In this document: piece after piece, positions 36,004-46,660 of the stretch | How positions within the stretch are numbered: position 1 is the first letter of the stretch | Layout of the letters: the number at the start of each line of letters is the position of its first letter | Source: Liolophura sinensis | Taxonomy: Eukaryota > Mollusca > Polyplacophora > Chitonida > Chitonidae | Direction of reading: 5' to 3' | Assembly (NCBI RefSeq): GCF_032854445.1 | Contig: NC_088297.1 | Span: 19,047,127-19,107,126 of the forward strand | Length of the DNA stretch: 60,000 nt | Program-made: the position numbers and the translations under genes | Notes under the pieces: generated by a model | The model's input: the letters and a program-made list of their open reading frames with translations, nothing else | Database searches by the model: none | Told to the model about the DNA's origin: nothing

Positions 36004-36070
36004 TTCTGAAGGTCCTTAACTTCCACGACTTTACCGAAAGTTCCTTCACCAAGAGTGGACGTAATCTCAT
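36004..36070 (-). CDS. CLK: CLK exon 2 (glycine-rich loop)
   Basis: This 67-nt exon encodes Y57 (split), EITSTLGEGTFGKVVEVKDL, Q and the split K79. GEGTFGKVV is the ATP-binding P-loop of the kinase N-lobe, with the alanine of many kinases replaced by threonine, as in CLK2. The acceptor is CTTTTCCAG|AT and the donor CAGAA|GTAAGT. Phase is 1 in and 2 out, matching both neighbours. Confidence 0.97.
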
Positions 36071-36185
36071 CTGGAAAAGAAGAACACATTAAATTACTAC
36101 CCCATTCAGTGTGGCCAAATGATACCTAAAAAACAGCATCATTTTTGTTACTACAAAAACACAAAATACTCGACAAAGAATTATG

Positions 36186-36212
36186 AGCTCTCTCTCTCTC
36201 TTTTTTTTTTTT
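36186..36212. repeat. (CT)n and poly-T tract upstream of CLK exon 2
   Basis: GAGCTCTCTCTCTCTCTTTT then T-run on plus; on the gene strand it is an A-run then (GA)n, about 115 nt before the exon 2 acceptor. Confidence 0.85.
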
Positions 36213-36622
36213 ATAGTTTACATTGAGTCTCAATAAAAGGTGATGTACAAAATTAGAAAGAAATGAACTTTCATTGCTGGTATACTGGTAAAATTAAATA
36301 TGATGAAATGGTAAAATAATGCATAAGCTACATGCAGAGATTTTAAATCTCCTATTAACACCATCCTATGCATAAAATGGGGAGTCAATTCCGCTCTAGC
36401 AGAACCATCATGAATGATATTCATAGCCGATAAAAGTTTTTAGCTTCCATAAGCAAAGGGGCAAGGGAGAAAGACTTGAGTATAAAAGTAAAAAAAAAAA
36501 AAATGTAAAAAAGTTCATGATGTAAAAAAAAAAAAGAAAAAAATTCTGTCAAGTCTGAAACAAGGAATGTAAGTAACATGTAAGACACCCTAAAAGCTAA
36601 ACGTTACGAGAACTGGCAGTAC

Positions 36623-36716
36623 ATCGAGCTTGTAGGACGTCCCCCTTGCGATAAATAAGGTGTCCCTCTGCATCATCCACCACATGGCTCGCCCTTGTGT
36701 TGCTTTCACGACGACC
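36623..36716 (-). CDS. CLK: CLK exon 1 of the conserved core (DDAEGHLIY)
   Basis: This exon encodes model residues 26-56 plus the first base of Y57. It reads GRRESNTRASHVVDDAEGHL then IYRKGDVLQAR. The DDAEGHLIY...GD.LQ.RY string is the hallmark linker just before the CLK kinase domain and matches vertebrate CLK2 very closely. A TAA lies in frame immediately upstream (GGATAACAG|GGT), which fixes the acceptor. The donor is CGAT|GTACTG, weaker than the GTAAGT donors of the other exons. The exon is CpG-rich. There is no in-frame ATG, so it must be spliced to upstream sequence. Confidence 0.93.
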
Positions 36717-38749
36717 CTGTTATCCGCCAGCCAAATCCGCAGCAAATCCACATTTTCAGAATCCAGGGAAGGGCACGCAAGGCACGGCAGGCATGGGACA
36801 GCAATGAGCAGTTCCGTAACAGCAGCAATAGTCAGGGAGTTGTCGCGGAGTGGTGAAGATTCCGTTCAGGGAACATATGTGATAGACAAACAAGGGGAGG
36901 CAAACCAGATCAAGACATGGTCATGTCACAGCTTTTTTCATCATTGAAAACAATGTTATCATGAATTCATGTCATCATAGCAGCAGTATGTACATACAGT
37001 GTGATAGGCTTATTAGATCATTGTCCCTGGATATATCCCCACCCCTGACCCTTACCCCGTCAGGGCACACTCCCCACACCCTGTCTTCACTCACCCTTCT
37101 CTCCAGGGTCCCACCCTCATATCCCAACTGGACAATGTCATAGTTCACCTTTACTCACCCTTGTGCTTGTGTCCCCACCCTCAATCCAGTACCCACTAGG
37201 CATCTTTCTTTGCACCCTGAATCTATTATTTGTGCATCTTTCCTCGTACCCTATTTCCAATTCCCTCTTGCTCACTCCAAAGTCCAAACTAGCATTTTAC
37301 TTACCTATTTCAATCCCAACCTACCCAACACTCTACTGGATACTGTCACCACATCAAACACACCAAACCTAAATGTCTCTGGATGGATCCAACACATTAA
37401 AATATCCCACCACCCCTTCTAGCGACAATGTTTCTTTTCATTCTACTCCCAGTAAAAGCAATTGTGATGTCATCTAATTGCAACAATACTGCTATGACTG
37501 GTCAATTCTGTGTTCTTGATTGACAGTTCCGAAAGGTCTCTTGTCACGGACATCCCCAAACCTAATACCTATTGGACACTGTCCCTTGTCACTGTACTGT
37601 ACTCACACACCCCAAAATGTCAATGATAACAGACACTCCAAAACCTAACACCTTACCACCATTCTCATCCTCCAAAAATGCCTAATGTGAAAAATAATGC
37701 CAAAGCTAGCACCCTATAGGACACTAATACTACCACATGTACCATACACACCCACCCACCCCCCAAAAAATATTCCAAACCCACATGTACCTCTACTGGA
37801 CACCAAAACTATAACATGTACCTTACACACCCACCCACCCCCAAAACATTCCCAACCCATATATACATGTACCTCTACTGGACACCAAAACTGTCGCATG
37901 TACCATGTTCATCCACCTGAAATACTGCCACACCTGATACCCTATTGGACACTATCACATACATGTACCAATGTACCACATTTACCAACATCAAATGTCC
38001 ATTATATCAGGCACTGCACCAAACCTGACACCCTATCAGACGCTGTACCATAGTCCTATAAACCTTTAGCACCCCACTGGACACTGTCACATGTCACTGT
38101 ACTATTCTCACCCTTCCTAAATGACCATAATACACCCCCTTCCCATCCCATATCTAAATAATACCCTACCACATCCAATCCCCATCCCAGATAAAGGTAA
38201 CCACCTATAGAGCACTGTCACATCAGTAAATATACCTCATCTGCTGCTAATCTCACCAAAACTAACATAAAAAAGTTATTTCAAATCATTGATTATATTA
38301 CAAAGAGACGAAAACTGTACATGCATTAGACAAAATTATTGCCTCTATGCCAATGTTTACAACTTTAGTGGAATAAAAATTCTTTCTATATTTACCTTTC
38401 TTCAAATATTATTCCTCAATATTACAAATAAGAACCACACTAAATGCACATGCTTTTAATCAAATGTACATGTAGGTATTTTTTGTTGCCTATTCCATGC
38501 ATAATAAACACTTTTGACAGATCAGAGATATATATGCATGTACTTTCAATTTGAGCATTTTCGGTAAAAGTTTGAATCTATCCCCACTGGAAACACTACT
38601 ACAATCAGGCACCGGAAATGTAACAATTTTCAACTGCCACTTCAAACTGAATATACACCCAGCTGTGAGGAATAGCCAACCAGTGACTACTTCATTGACA
38701 AAACCACATAGCATCAAGCAGAACTTCAACCAGGCAGAAAGGTATGGTT

Positions 38750-38935
38750 TACCGACCTACAGAGGTACCGGGAAGAGGCTTTGCGATGGAAGCACAGACT
38801 GCGTGGCAACACTTCGACGAAGCGTGCCTCTACCAATGGTTCCGGCTGGCAGTGACCGATTAGCGACTAATTGCTGGGATTAATGCCCACTGTGCTGGGA
38901 CTAACGCCCCATGCTCTAAGTCAACATGGTTCAGT
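38750..38935 (-). other. CpG-rich segment, possible extra CLK 5' exon
   Basis: CpG-dense sequence inside the 36.7-43.6 kb intron. On the minus strand two frames stay open for about 35-38 codons. One ends at a GT donor after CCCG (phase 0, preceded by a TTAATCCCAG acceptor), the other at TCG|GTAAAC (phase 0). Either would join in frame to the 36.6-kb exon. Neither peptide resembles a known CLK region. The plus strand is also open here for about 50 codons. It could be an alternative exon, an alternative promoter or an old insertion. Confidence 0.2.
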
Positions 38936-39184
38936 GCGGCCATCACTGATCTTGGCAAACATATTTTTATCTTTAAGTTTTTCTGTCATGCCCGCAAATC
39001 TCTGATGCTCAGGGAACACCACAAAGCTTTGGAAGAGTTATGTGCAAGTCCATGTAACTGTCATGGCGACAAGCATTGAAGGTTTTAAATCATCAGGAGA
39101 GTTAGATGCATCTAACACTGCTCTGAGAACATCACCTTAGATTCAATGTTCTAGCATGATGTCCTGAAAGTCATCAGATCTACC

Positions 39185-39371
39185 CCAATTTTTTTGCTTA
39201 AGAAAGAGCAACTTTCAGTGCAATTTATGCATATTTTTAATTTGATTTCCAAGACAAAACTACTTTGGTTGGATTGGCCATTTTCAGATCTTAACAAAAA
39301 GCATAATTTTATCAGTCAATATAGAATAATGTCTTCAGAATACACACCTTGCAAACATGGGAAGAATTACA
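39185..39371 (+). mobile_element. MITE family A, copy 5
   Basis: GAGCAACTTTCAGTGCAATT, GACAAAACTACTTTGGTTGG, AAGCATAATTTTATCAGTCA, CACCTTGCAAACATGGGAAG. Slightly shortened at both ends. Confidence 0.88.
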
Positions 39372-39498
39372 TTTGGACACATAGGATGGACTAGCATATA
39401 CATTGTTTAATCAATCGGAGTTAAACATTTTTCACCAATCTTCAGCAATCTTAATCCCCTGAAGTCACAGCTGAACTAACAGGAGCTACATGTAGATC

Positions 39499-39800
39499 TG
39501 AGTGAGTGAGTGAGTGAGTGAATGCTTGGGGTTTAATGTCGGACTTAACAATTTTTCAGTCATATGACAATGAAGGAGTCCTTAGAGTGTATGTAAAGTG
39601 CCTCCATGTGGCAGGACGGATTTCCATTGCTATTTATCTAGTGCTGCTTCAATGAGACGCCTTACCAAAGGCAAGTAAGCCTGAGCCATTATACTAATAC
39701 TGGTCAATCAGTTGTTGCACTATGCCCTTCATGCTAAAGTTCCTCTTTTAAGGTCTTATGTGTGACTTGACCTAGGATTGACCCTGGATCTACGGCTCCT
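39499..39800 (-). mobile_element. SINE family 2, copy 2
   Basis: Shares GTGAGTGAGTGAGTGAGTGA, TTGGGGTTTAATGTCGGACT, TTTTCAGTCATATGACAATG and the GGTCTTATGTGTGACTTGAC block with copy 1. The tRNA-like head is largely missing. Confidence 0.88.
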
Positions 39801-41513
39801 GCTCTTGGCTGCTTGAAGAACAACATTTTAAAGCAATGAGCCAGCAAGAGACCAACACATCAGTTACTGTTTTGAACTACAAAACACAAGTGAGGCACCT
39901 CAAGAATGAAGCATTTGATCAGTCGTTCAAACAGAGTCGGCCAGTACCAGAAGTTGCCACATTCCAGTAACTATCAACATTTTGTACAAAGTTTAATGCC
40001 TGCATTTTATTTTTAATCCTTCTTTATCATACACCATAAGTTAACCTCACATTCTAGTTGCACCAAATTACAATTCATAGCATATCTCACACAGTCTGAC
40101 ATTCAATCAGCGCTTAGAAAAAGTCTTCCTACAGGGCATGAGAGCCAACAGATTGTGTACATGTACCTATACATGCAAGCCATGCCCACTGGGCCAAAAA
40201 AAAAAAAAAAAAATGGGGGCAAACCCAAAACTGTATACCTTATCAAAGGGGCAAGTAACCATGGTTACTGTGCAACTTTTTTTCTGAAAGGGGAGAGGCT
40301 ATCCCAGAAGTCTATGTAGTTGCTATGCCGACATAAGCTGGCAGTAATTCGATGCCTTAACCCATTCACTTCTGCAGATGTGGATGTCCAAATTTAGAGC
40401 AGCAATTTGACAGACAGGATGGTAGAAGACTTAAGAGAAGACATAGGGCTTACAGGCAGACCTGGTATCTATAAAGGCACAGCACCATGAAACAACATAC
40501 CCCAGATACCTAAACAACAATAAAACAACACTGGTTTCTCTATCAGCTATCCTAAAAGCCCACATAATCCTGATCTGACCTGTCAACAAAGTACACAAAT
40601 GACCACATGACCACACAGTAACCCCACTAATCATGGAGGTTAAACACTGTTGTACTGGACCTAATAATGGCTCTGCTAAGGTCATACGTCAAAAGTTTCA
40701 CATACATGTATACAAGATTGCTGTTCAGTCCCAATGTAAATGTACCAACCATTGCTTCACCATACACCCTCAACCATTCCTCAAGCTTCATGTACATGTA
40801 GTACTGCATATAACTACACTGATTTTTGTGCCAGTCTTTATCCTCCACATGAAGACACAATTCCTGGTGTGAATATCCAGGATGGTCCATCTCAAAGACT
40901 CATAAGCGTTGCCAGCGTTATAAATTGAAGATACGGCGTCTCTACTGTGAAACTTAAAAGAGCCTACATGTTAAGGGTGAAAACTACATATAAGTAAATA
41001 AAAAAATAACATGAATTCACAAAAAGTTGTGGGAGGTGGTAAGTTCCAATGTTAATTTGTGTAGGAGTAATAGTATTGTAGTCACATTAACAGTTTCAAA
41101 CTTGTGGGGTTGTTAATAAAGGAGTTGTAAAACTCCTTCCCACCTGTATCAAGACAATCCAAAGCTGTGAAGTGTTGTTCTTTTCTTTATTATGTCACAA
41201 TTATCGGAGTACGTGTGCTCATAAAACATATATTAAGTACACAGGCACTGCAATGTAACAGAAGAAAACGATGCGTTCTACTGTCATTTGGGCCTTCTGT
41301 GTAGCTCTTCCTAGAGTCTCCAAAAATGCGTACTTACAATAACTGGCTGGAGCCCACATATCTTGGAAAGTGGAACTTTTTCCAGGTGAATCACTGAATT
41401 ATGATATGTGTACAGTATGTGTGTCAATGTGTTACAACAGGTGGCATACAGAACCATGATGTGACACAGTTCAAAGGGTCACTATTATTCATAGGAATTT
41501 TACCTCAGAATTG

Positions 41514-41580
41514 TGCCAATGGACACCACACTCTGCCAATGGACACCTCACTGTGCCAATGGACACCACACTGTGCCAAT
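41514..41580. repeat. short tandem repeat, 4 units
   Basis: GTGCCAATGGACACCACACT-like units, four in a row; the last is partial. Confidence 0.92.
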
Positions 41581-42360
41581 AAAAATAAATTTATATATAC
41601 TGTACCAGTAAATTCTGGCTTAACGAGTTGACACTACCTGAAGATTTTTCGTATATATGACTGAAGTTTACATCTTATTAAACCATTTCAACAAAACCTT
41701 GTCTGATCACATGATCAACCTGGAACATTTGCCAAAGTTAATTGTGAACAAGTTACAAAGTTCTTTATTTTCATCAAAACACAAGTTCAGTTATTTTTGA
41801 TAAAGTCTTAATTTAAAACTGTTTCAAAAAACCAATAAAAGACAGCTCCATACACTTCGAATTTGTACAAAACATTAGCCACTGACGTTGTTGTTTTTGA
41901 TTTACAAGTCCTGCAATAATAATTCATCCCATTCTGTTTGAAGAAAGAAAACCTACCACTCAAAGCCTCAAACCTTGCAGAGAACATATTTACATGTACA
42001 CCTTTGAAACTATTAATTTCCTCAGCCACATATGTACACTGATAACATGTACAGGTGCGCATGCGAACAACACATAGTACACACAGAAGTAGGTCAAAGG
42101 TGAGGAAGATGACCCGATTTCAAATCAATGACCTATTTCCAGACCAATAACATGAATTCTACCACTGAAAAAGGGGGAAAAAGGAAAGGTGCCTTTTTTC
42201 AAGACCACTGAATTAGAGGACCACTGAATTATTTCTCTAAATCCAAGACGTTTCATCAGCTGAAGGCAATGTTCTACCCAGTCCAACCATTTAGGAGATC
42301 TATCTAAATCTGCTCACTGAAGTGTCATGTAAGTTAAAGTACTAGTGTTGTATACAACAA

Positions 42361-42600
42361 ATGACTGAATGAATGCTTGGGGTTTAACATTGTACTTAAC
42401 AATTTTTGAGTCGTATGATGATGAGGGGTCATTAGGTGTATGTACATGTACATATACTACATGCATGTCTTCTTGAGGCAGGGCGAGTCCATGGTACTGA
42501 AGTGCTGCCACCACTGAAGTATCATGACGAAGACACGAGACATGATACCCCACTCAATAATATTATACTGACACCAGGGCAATCAGTAACATTTCCTTTT
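42361..42600 (-). mobile_element. SINE family 2, copy 3, diverged
   Basis: ATGCTTGGGGTTTAACATTG and CTTAACAATTTTTGAGTCGT match the other copies; the remainder is diverged and interrupted by ACATGTAC repeats. It lacks the tRNA-like end. Confidence 0.75.
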
Positions 42601-43603
42601 TCTAACCTCTCTGCGCTGAGCACCAAGCAAGGCAGCTGCTAGCACCATTTTTAAAGTCGACTCAAGGTTTGATGTTGGATGTCATAACAACCAAGTATGC
42701 TTACCACCGTTTATGGCTGACAGTCAACTAATTTTGATACATTTTTCATTTCTTTTTCAATCAAACTTAATTAATCAACATCCTATTTGAAATCAAAGCA
42801 TGTCTGACAGCTTGTTCAAAGAAAACTCTCAAAAGAACTGCTACAGGCAAAGCTTTAAAGTAGATTTACATTCCACAGTCTCAAAATCATCAACTGTGCT
42901 AACCCAGTGGTTCCAATTCCACACATCTGTGTTTACCAACAGAAAATTCCTCAGACACGACATTTAAAGTCATTAAGTCCTTTGATTCAACACTGTTAAA
43001 TCTCTCTTCAACTCCCAACATTCCTCCGGCAAGGAAATGCAATTGGAGTTTTCCACAACAACGCCAACGCTATAAAAAGCTTGTTGCTCCAGTATTCACA
43101 TATTTTCAGTTCTGAGAATGAAGTCTGATACCAAATTAACGTTAGGAAGTTGAAATATGCTACTTCTTTCCCATCAACAAAATCACAAAACCAAGACCTC
43201 AGGTTCTGGTCAATAAATTGTACCAAGTTTAAACTGGATAGTTAAGGATAACAACAACATTATCCATAATAAAACGCATAAAATTCACACAGCAGCAGCC
43301 AAAAGTTTCTGATCCAGCCAGTTCTGTCAGATGACAGCTGTAAACAGAGGCCTTAGCTTGGGACTCCCCTATCCATACACTGTATCTCCGTCAGGCACTA
43401 AGCCCTACCCAGAAGCCCAAGGCACTGAAATTGATGTACATGTACACCTACCAGTCTCTGATCTGTCAAAAATTTCTGAAGTTTGACTCAATAAATACAT
43501 ACCTACATCTGAAAACACAGATTTACACATCTGATGAAGATGTTCTCTATAAAACGAAAGAAATTTGATGGATGTAACAAACAGAGTTTGGACGAGGACT
43601 TAC

Positions 43604-43681
43604 CGTGGTGTATTTGGAAGCTGCAGAGATCGGCATATTTGCCCATTCTTTGCGAGAGGCCAAAGTGTCTACTCTCATGAT
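43604..43681 (-). CDS. CLK: CLK putative first coding exon (N-terminus)
   Basis: This is a 78-nt open segment ending in a strong donor (ACG|GTAAGT). An ATG at 43678-43676 opens a frame of 25 residues (MRVDTLASRKEWANMP...) that joins in phase 0 to the exon at 36.6 kb. Upstream in the same frame is a TAG 30 nt before the segment start, so this ATG is the first usable one. The segment is preceded by TCTCTCCCTCTCTCGCAG, which could be a 3' splice site or a pyrimidine-rich 5' UTR. The encoded residues match no CLK N-terminus that I recognise; the assignment rests on phase, splice signal and position. A second frame is also open, but it would join in phase only by skipping the conserved 36.6-kb exon. 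Confidence 0.55.
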
Positions 43682-43930
43682 CTGCGAGAGAGGGAGAGAG
43701 CTAAACTAAGCGTCAGTGGTGAAGGGCCCGTCAGCCATGAGCAGTCCCTCCCTTTGCCCAATGATATAAGCAGGCTATCCTGGGCCTTGCCCAAAACAGC
43801 TCAGCCTCCCCAAGTACCACCGCCCTCTCATTGGAAGCTTGGAGAAGCTACAAGAGGGAGGGGGCAAGGACTGGGGTATCTGCCAGCTGAGAAGCAGAAG
43901 ACAGGCAGAGGTGAGGGGCTCAGGTTACCT
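43682..43930 (-). promoter_or_regulatory. possible promoter upstream of the CLK first coding exon
   Basis: The stretch is GC- and CpG-richer than its surroundings. Read on the minus strand it contains CCAAT followed by a GGGCGG box near 43.83 kb, a TTATATCA (weak TATA-like) element near 43.76 kb, and a CT-rich run just before the exon. This arrangement suits a promoter giving a short-N-terminus CLK transcript. Nothing in the sequence proves a transcription start here; it could equally be intron upstream of an internal exon. Confidence 0.3.
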
Positions 43931-44920
43931 AGTTGATCACTAACACAACCCAGCCCACAATCCCCACCCTTACACTGATAGTAACAGAGGCTTCTGTCTT
44001 CATGTACACAGTATGGCCAGCTACTTGCCTTCCTGTCCAGTGTAAATGCATTATAACAAGGTACATGTATATGTATACCCTAGAAAACTGTCTAACAACA
44101 GTGGGCAAAAGACAGGATTGATATGAAAGGTTGTGTATTTAGAGATGTGATTGCCCTGGCTGAGGAGTATAAGAGTACAAATGATGGTGGGGAGGAGGAC
44201 ATATTGGCAGATAGTAAGCAGGACTATCAGTTATGAAATGTTTACTCATGGGGAGACAATTGCTTGAGACAAGGGGAGGGGGGTGGGGTGGGGTGGTCGG
44301 ATACACGTATGATCATTCAGTTACTGGTACCATAATACATGTACATGCTCTTGAATATGTAACAAAGCAAGGCTCATTTTTGTCTGAAAAAAATTTGCCC
44401 GAATCCAACAAAACAAATTCCTGTATATTTGTCTTAAATGGAAATCTGATATCAGATTCTTGTCTTTTCCAATTGTTCTTTAACTCGCATTCTCAAGGCA
44501 AATATGAGATAAAATGTTAGGTCTATCAGAGATAAATACTTAAAGTCTTCAGGCAGAAAGAGAATTTACTGATACCTGTTGTACATCATTATCTCATGGA
44601 TTCTGTACGGCAAATCAAGACAGACGCCTATAACTTTAATTTACAGGAATGCTTTGGGATTTGGAGTAAAAAATGAACCCTACCAAGACTGGAGAAACTG
44701 GGCAGTTGCTCACTTTGGTATCTAGCACATTTAAACTGACTGAAATTGGGGAGGGGGGACAAAAAGGGATGGTCACCATAATATTGACAGCAGGCAATGA
44801 ATACGAGTTATATGTAATACAATGCTACTATTCACTGCTGAACTTCTGTATGTTGTAGGGAGCATGGCAGATCTTGAGCTGTATTTAATGAAACACAGAA
44901 AACTGTACGAAATCTTGGTA

Positions 44921-45134
44921 CCCTATTTCGTCAACCTTTTTGAATATGAAAGTTCAACTTTCAGTGCAATTTATACACATTTGAAAGTTCATTTTGGAGC
45001 CAAAACTACATTGGTTGGATTGGTCATTTTCAGGGCTTGACAAGAAGAGAAATTTTACCAGTATACAAAACTAATGCCTTCAGAATAGGCTTGAATAAAC
45101 ACCTTGCAAACATGTGAAATGGTTCAAGAATTAC
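44921..45134 (+). mobile_element. MITE family A, copy 6
   Basis: Left end TTCGTCAACCTTTTTGAATA, then CAACTTTCAGTGCAATTTAT, CCAAAACTACATTGGTTGGA, AGGCTTGAATAAACACCTTG, right end TGAAATGGTTCAAGAATTAC. Confidence 0.9.
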
Positions 45135-45813
45135 CTGATTTGAGGAGTCTATACACAAAGGCTTGTGTCAGGGACTTACTGCATATAAGTACATTATATA
45201 GAGTTCTGTGGCAACTACAACAAATGTCGCAAGGTGATACAGGGGTCACTATTTCGGTTTTTGTTCAGATCATTTTCAAGAATTTACTTTTCTTTAAAAT
45301 GCTGTAAATAAAATTGAAATATTGAATCACTAGTGGAAATAAATATAACAAGGATAGTACCTGATGGAAACGTGCTTTGGTAAAGAGTTATACATTGTCA
45401 GGATGGCCTATCACTGAGGATTTGCCTACATGTAATCTATTTATGATGGTCAGACTGCTTCAGACAAGAGCCAGTTTAGTGTAAACATTTGAAGCTTATC
45501 TGTATGCAGGCAGACAGGGTAGGGGTGGGAAGTTGAGTATATTTTGTGGGGTAGCAGTTGTGGGGAGGGGGTTGTCATCTGGGCACTCATAACTGTCACT
45601 TAAGGCAATCTTCATGGTAAAGACAGAAATGTCAACATTAGGCATGGCTTATAAACATTCTGCATGTTTGTACAAAGTTAAGTGACTTGACAAGTGAGTA
45701 AGACTTTGCTGATAGTGCATGTTACATTTGTGTATGTACTGTACATGTATGAATAACTGCAGAACTCCTTTTGTCATCTTTAATACTGCTCAGCTCTTTG
45801 TAGGCAACCTTTT

Positions 45814-45831
45814 GGGGGGGGGGGGGGGGGG
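45814..45831. repeat. poly-G tract (18)
   Basis: Homopolymer of G on the plus strand. Confidence 0.95.
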
Positions 45832-46033
45832 ACGGGGACAAAAAACAGCAGATTCCCACATGTACACTGAAGTTAGTGTGGTTAGTGAGGGTACATGTAA
45901 ATCATGCTATTTGAGGCCAGCTTTATAATGTAATGGTATTCCTGCATGCATGTTTCTACATATTCCTAGTGAAGCTATACCTATGCAGAGGAAAAAAAAC
46001 ATGGCACCCATGAGAGAGAAACAAACACGTAGT

Positions 46034-46261
46034 ACCCTAATTCTTCTAAAATTTGGGACAGCTATTAGTAGTGTTGAAGTAGAGTATTACATTTCTTTAT
46101 CAGCCTTTTGTAAACGTGAAGATATAAGTTCATTATATGTTGTATGTTGTTCATTAGATGGTCTAACCATGTGAGAAAAACGAAACATTCCTGCTAGAAT
46201 TACGTACATATTGGCTAAAATGAGCAGACCAGGTGATCCAAATTTGAGAAGAAATAGGGTA
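46034..46261. mobile_element. MITE family B, copy 1 (TA-flanked)
   Basis: The left end CCCTAATTCTTCTAAAATTT and the right end AAATTTGAGAAGAAATAGGG are inverted repeats, each flanked by TA, as expected for Tc1/mariner-type insertion. The interior matches copy 2 (TGTTGAAGTAGAGTATTACA, ATTAGATGGTCTAACCA, ACATATTGGCTAAAATGAGC). Confidence 0.88.
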
Positions 46262-46370
46262 AAATGGAAAGACATTATGAGATCTTTTTTATGCAATGAC
46301 GTTCAAAATTCATTCCTACCACAGGTGTAGATGTATTTATTATACAAGTGTACATGTAAGGTATATGTCC

Positions 46371-46660
46371 TCTCACAGGTGTACATGTAAGGTATATTTC
46401 CTCTCACAGGTGTACACGAAAGGTGTTATTTCCTGTCACAGGTGTACATGTAAGGTATATTTCCTCTCACAGATGTACATGAAAGGTATATTTCCTCTCA
46501 CAGATGTACATGAAAGGTGTATTTCCTGTCACAGGTGTACATTAAAGGTGTATTTCCTGTCACAGGTGTACATGTAAGGTGTATTTCCTGTCACAGGTTG
46601 TACATGTAAAGCTGTACTGTCACAGGTGTACATGTAAAGTGTATTTCCTATCACAGTTGT
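46371..46660. repeat. about 30-bp minisatellite (CACAGGTGTACATGTAAGGT)
   Basis: About nine or ten units of TCACAGGTGTACATGTAAGG + TATATTTCCTC, decaying towards 46.7 kb. It contains the TACATGTA palindrome in most units. Confidence 0.93.

Larger units (their letters stand above)
36717..43603 (-). other. 6.9-kb region between the first coding exon and the core exons
   Basis: Contains a pyrimidine/CCACC-rich stretch (37.0-38.2 kb), the CpG-rich segment at 38.75-38.93 kb, MITE A copy 5 and SINE family 2 copies 2 and 3. No SR-rich exon was found. Confidence 0.6.
13668..43681 (-). other. CLK: CLK/LAMMER dual-specificity kinase locus (whole gene model)
   Basis: This is the gene-level record for the exons listed separately. 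CLK (LAMMER) kinases act in the nucleus and phosphorylate SR splicing factors. The joined exons give, in order, DDAEGHLIY, the glycine loop GEGTFG (residues 64-69 of my model), the catalytic lysine in VALK (K87), alpha-C glutamate E102, HTDLKPEN (182-189), DFGSA (221-225), RAPE (243-246), EHLAMMERILG (282-292) and HGRLDWD. Every junction has GT-AG signals on the minus strand and matching codon phase. Predicted proteins are about 390 residues (exons 10b+11S) and about 1056 residues (10a+11L), numbered from the ATG at 43678. Family members are usually about 450-500 residues with an SR-rich N-terminus; that part was not found here, so upstream exons may be missing. Orthology to one vertebrate CLK paralogue is not resolved; exon 1 looks closest to CLK2-type sequence. 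Confidence 0.95.

Noticed and set aside
40431-40685. 84-codon minus-strand frame ending at a GTAAGC donor.
   Set aside because: Phase would fit CLK exon 2 only by skipping the conserved linker exon; residues look like hydrophobic chance sequence.
41341-41396. A 56-nt minus-strand segment with AG and GT borders whose frame joins in phase to CLK exon 2 (reads DSPGKSSTFQDMWAPASY).
   Set aside because: The exon at 36623-36716 fits the same phase and carries the conserved DDAEGHLIY linker; the 41-kb segment has no conservation and a weak acceptor.
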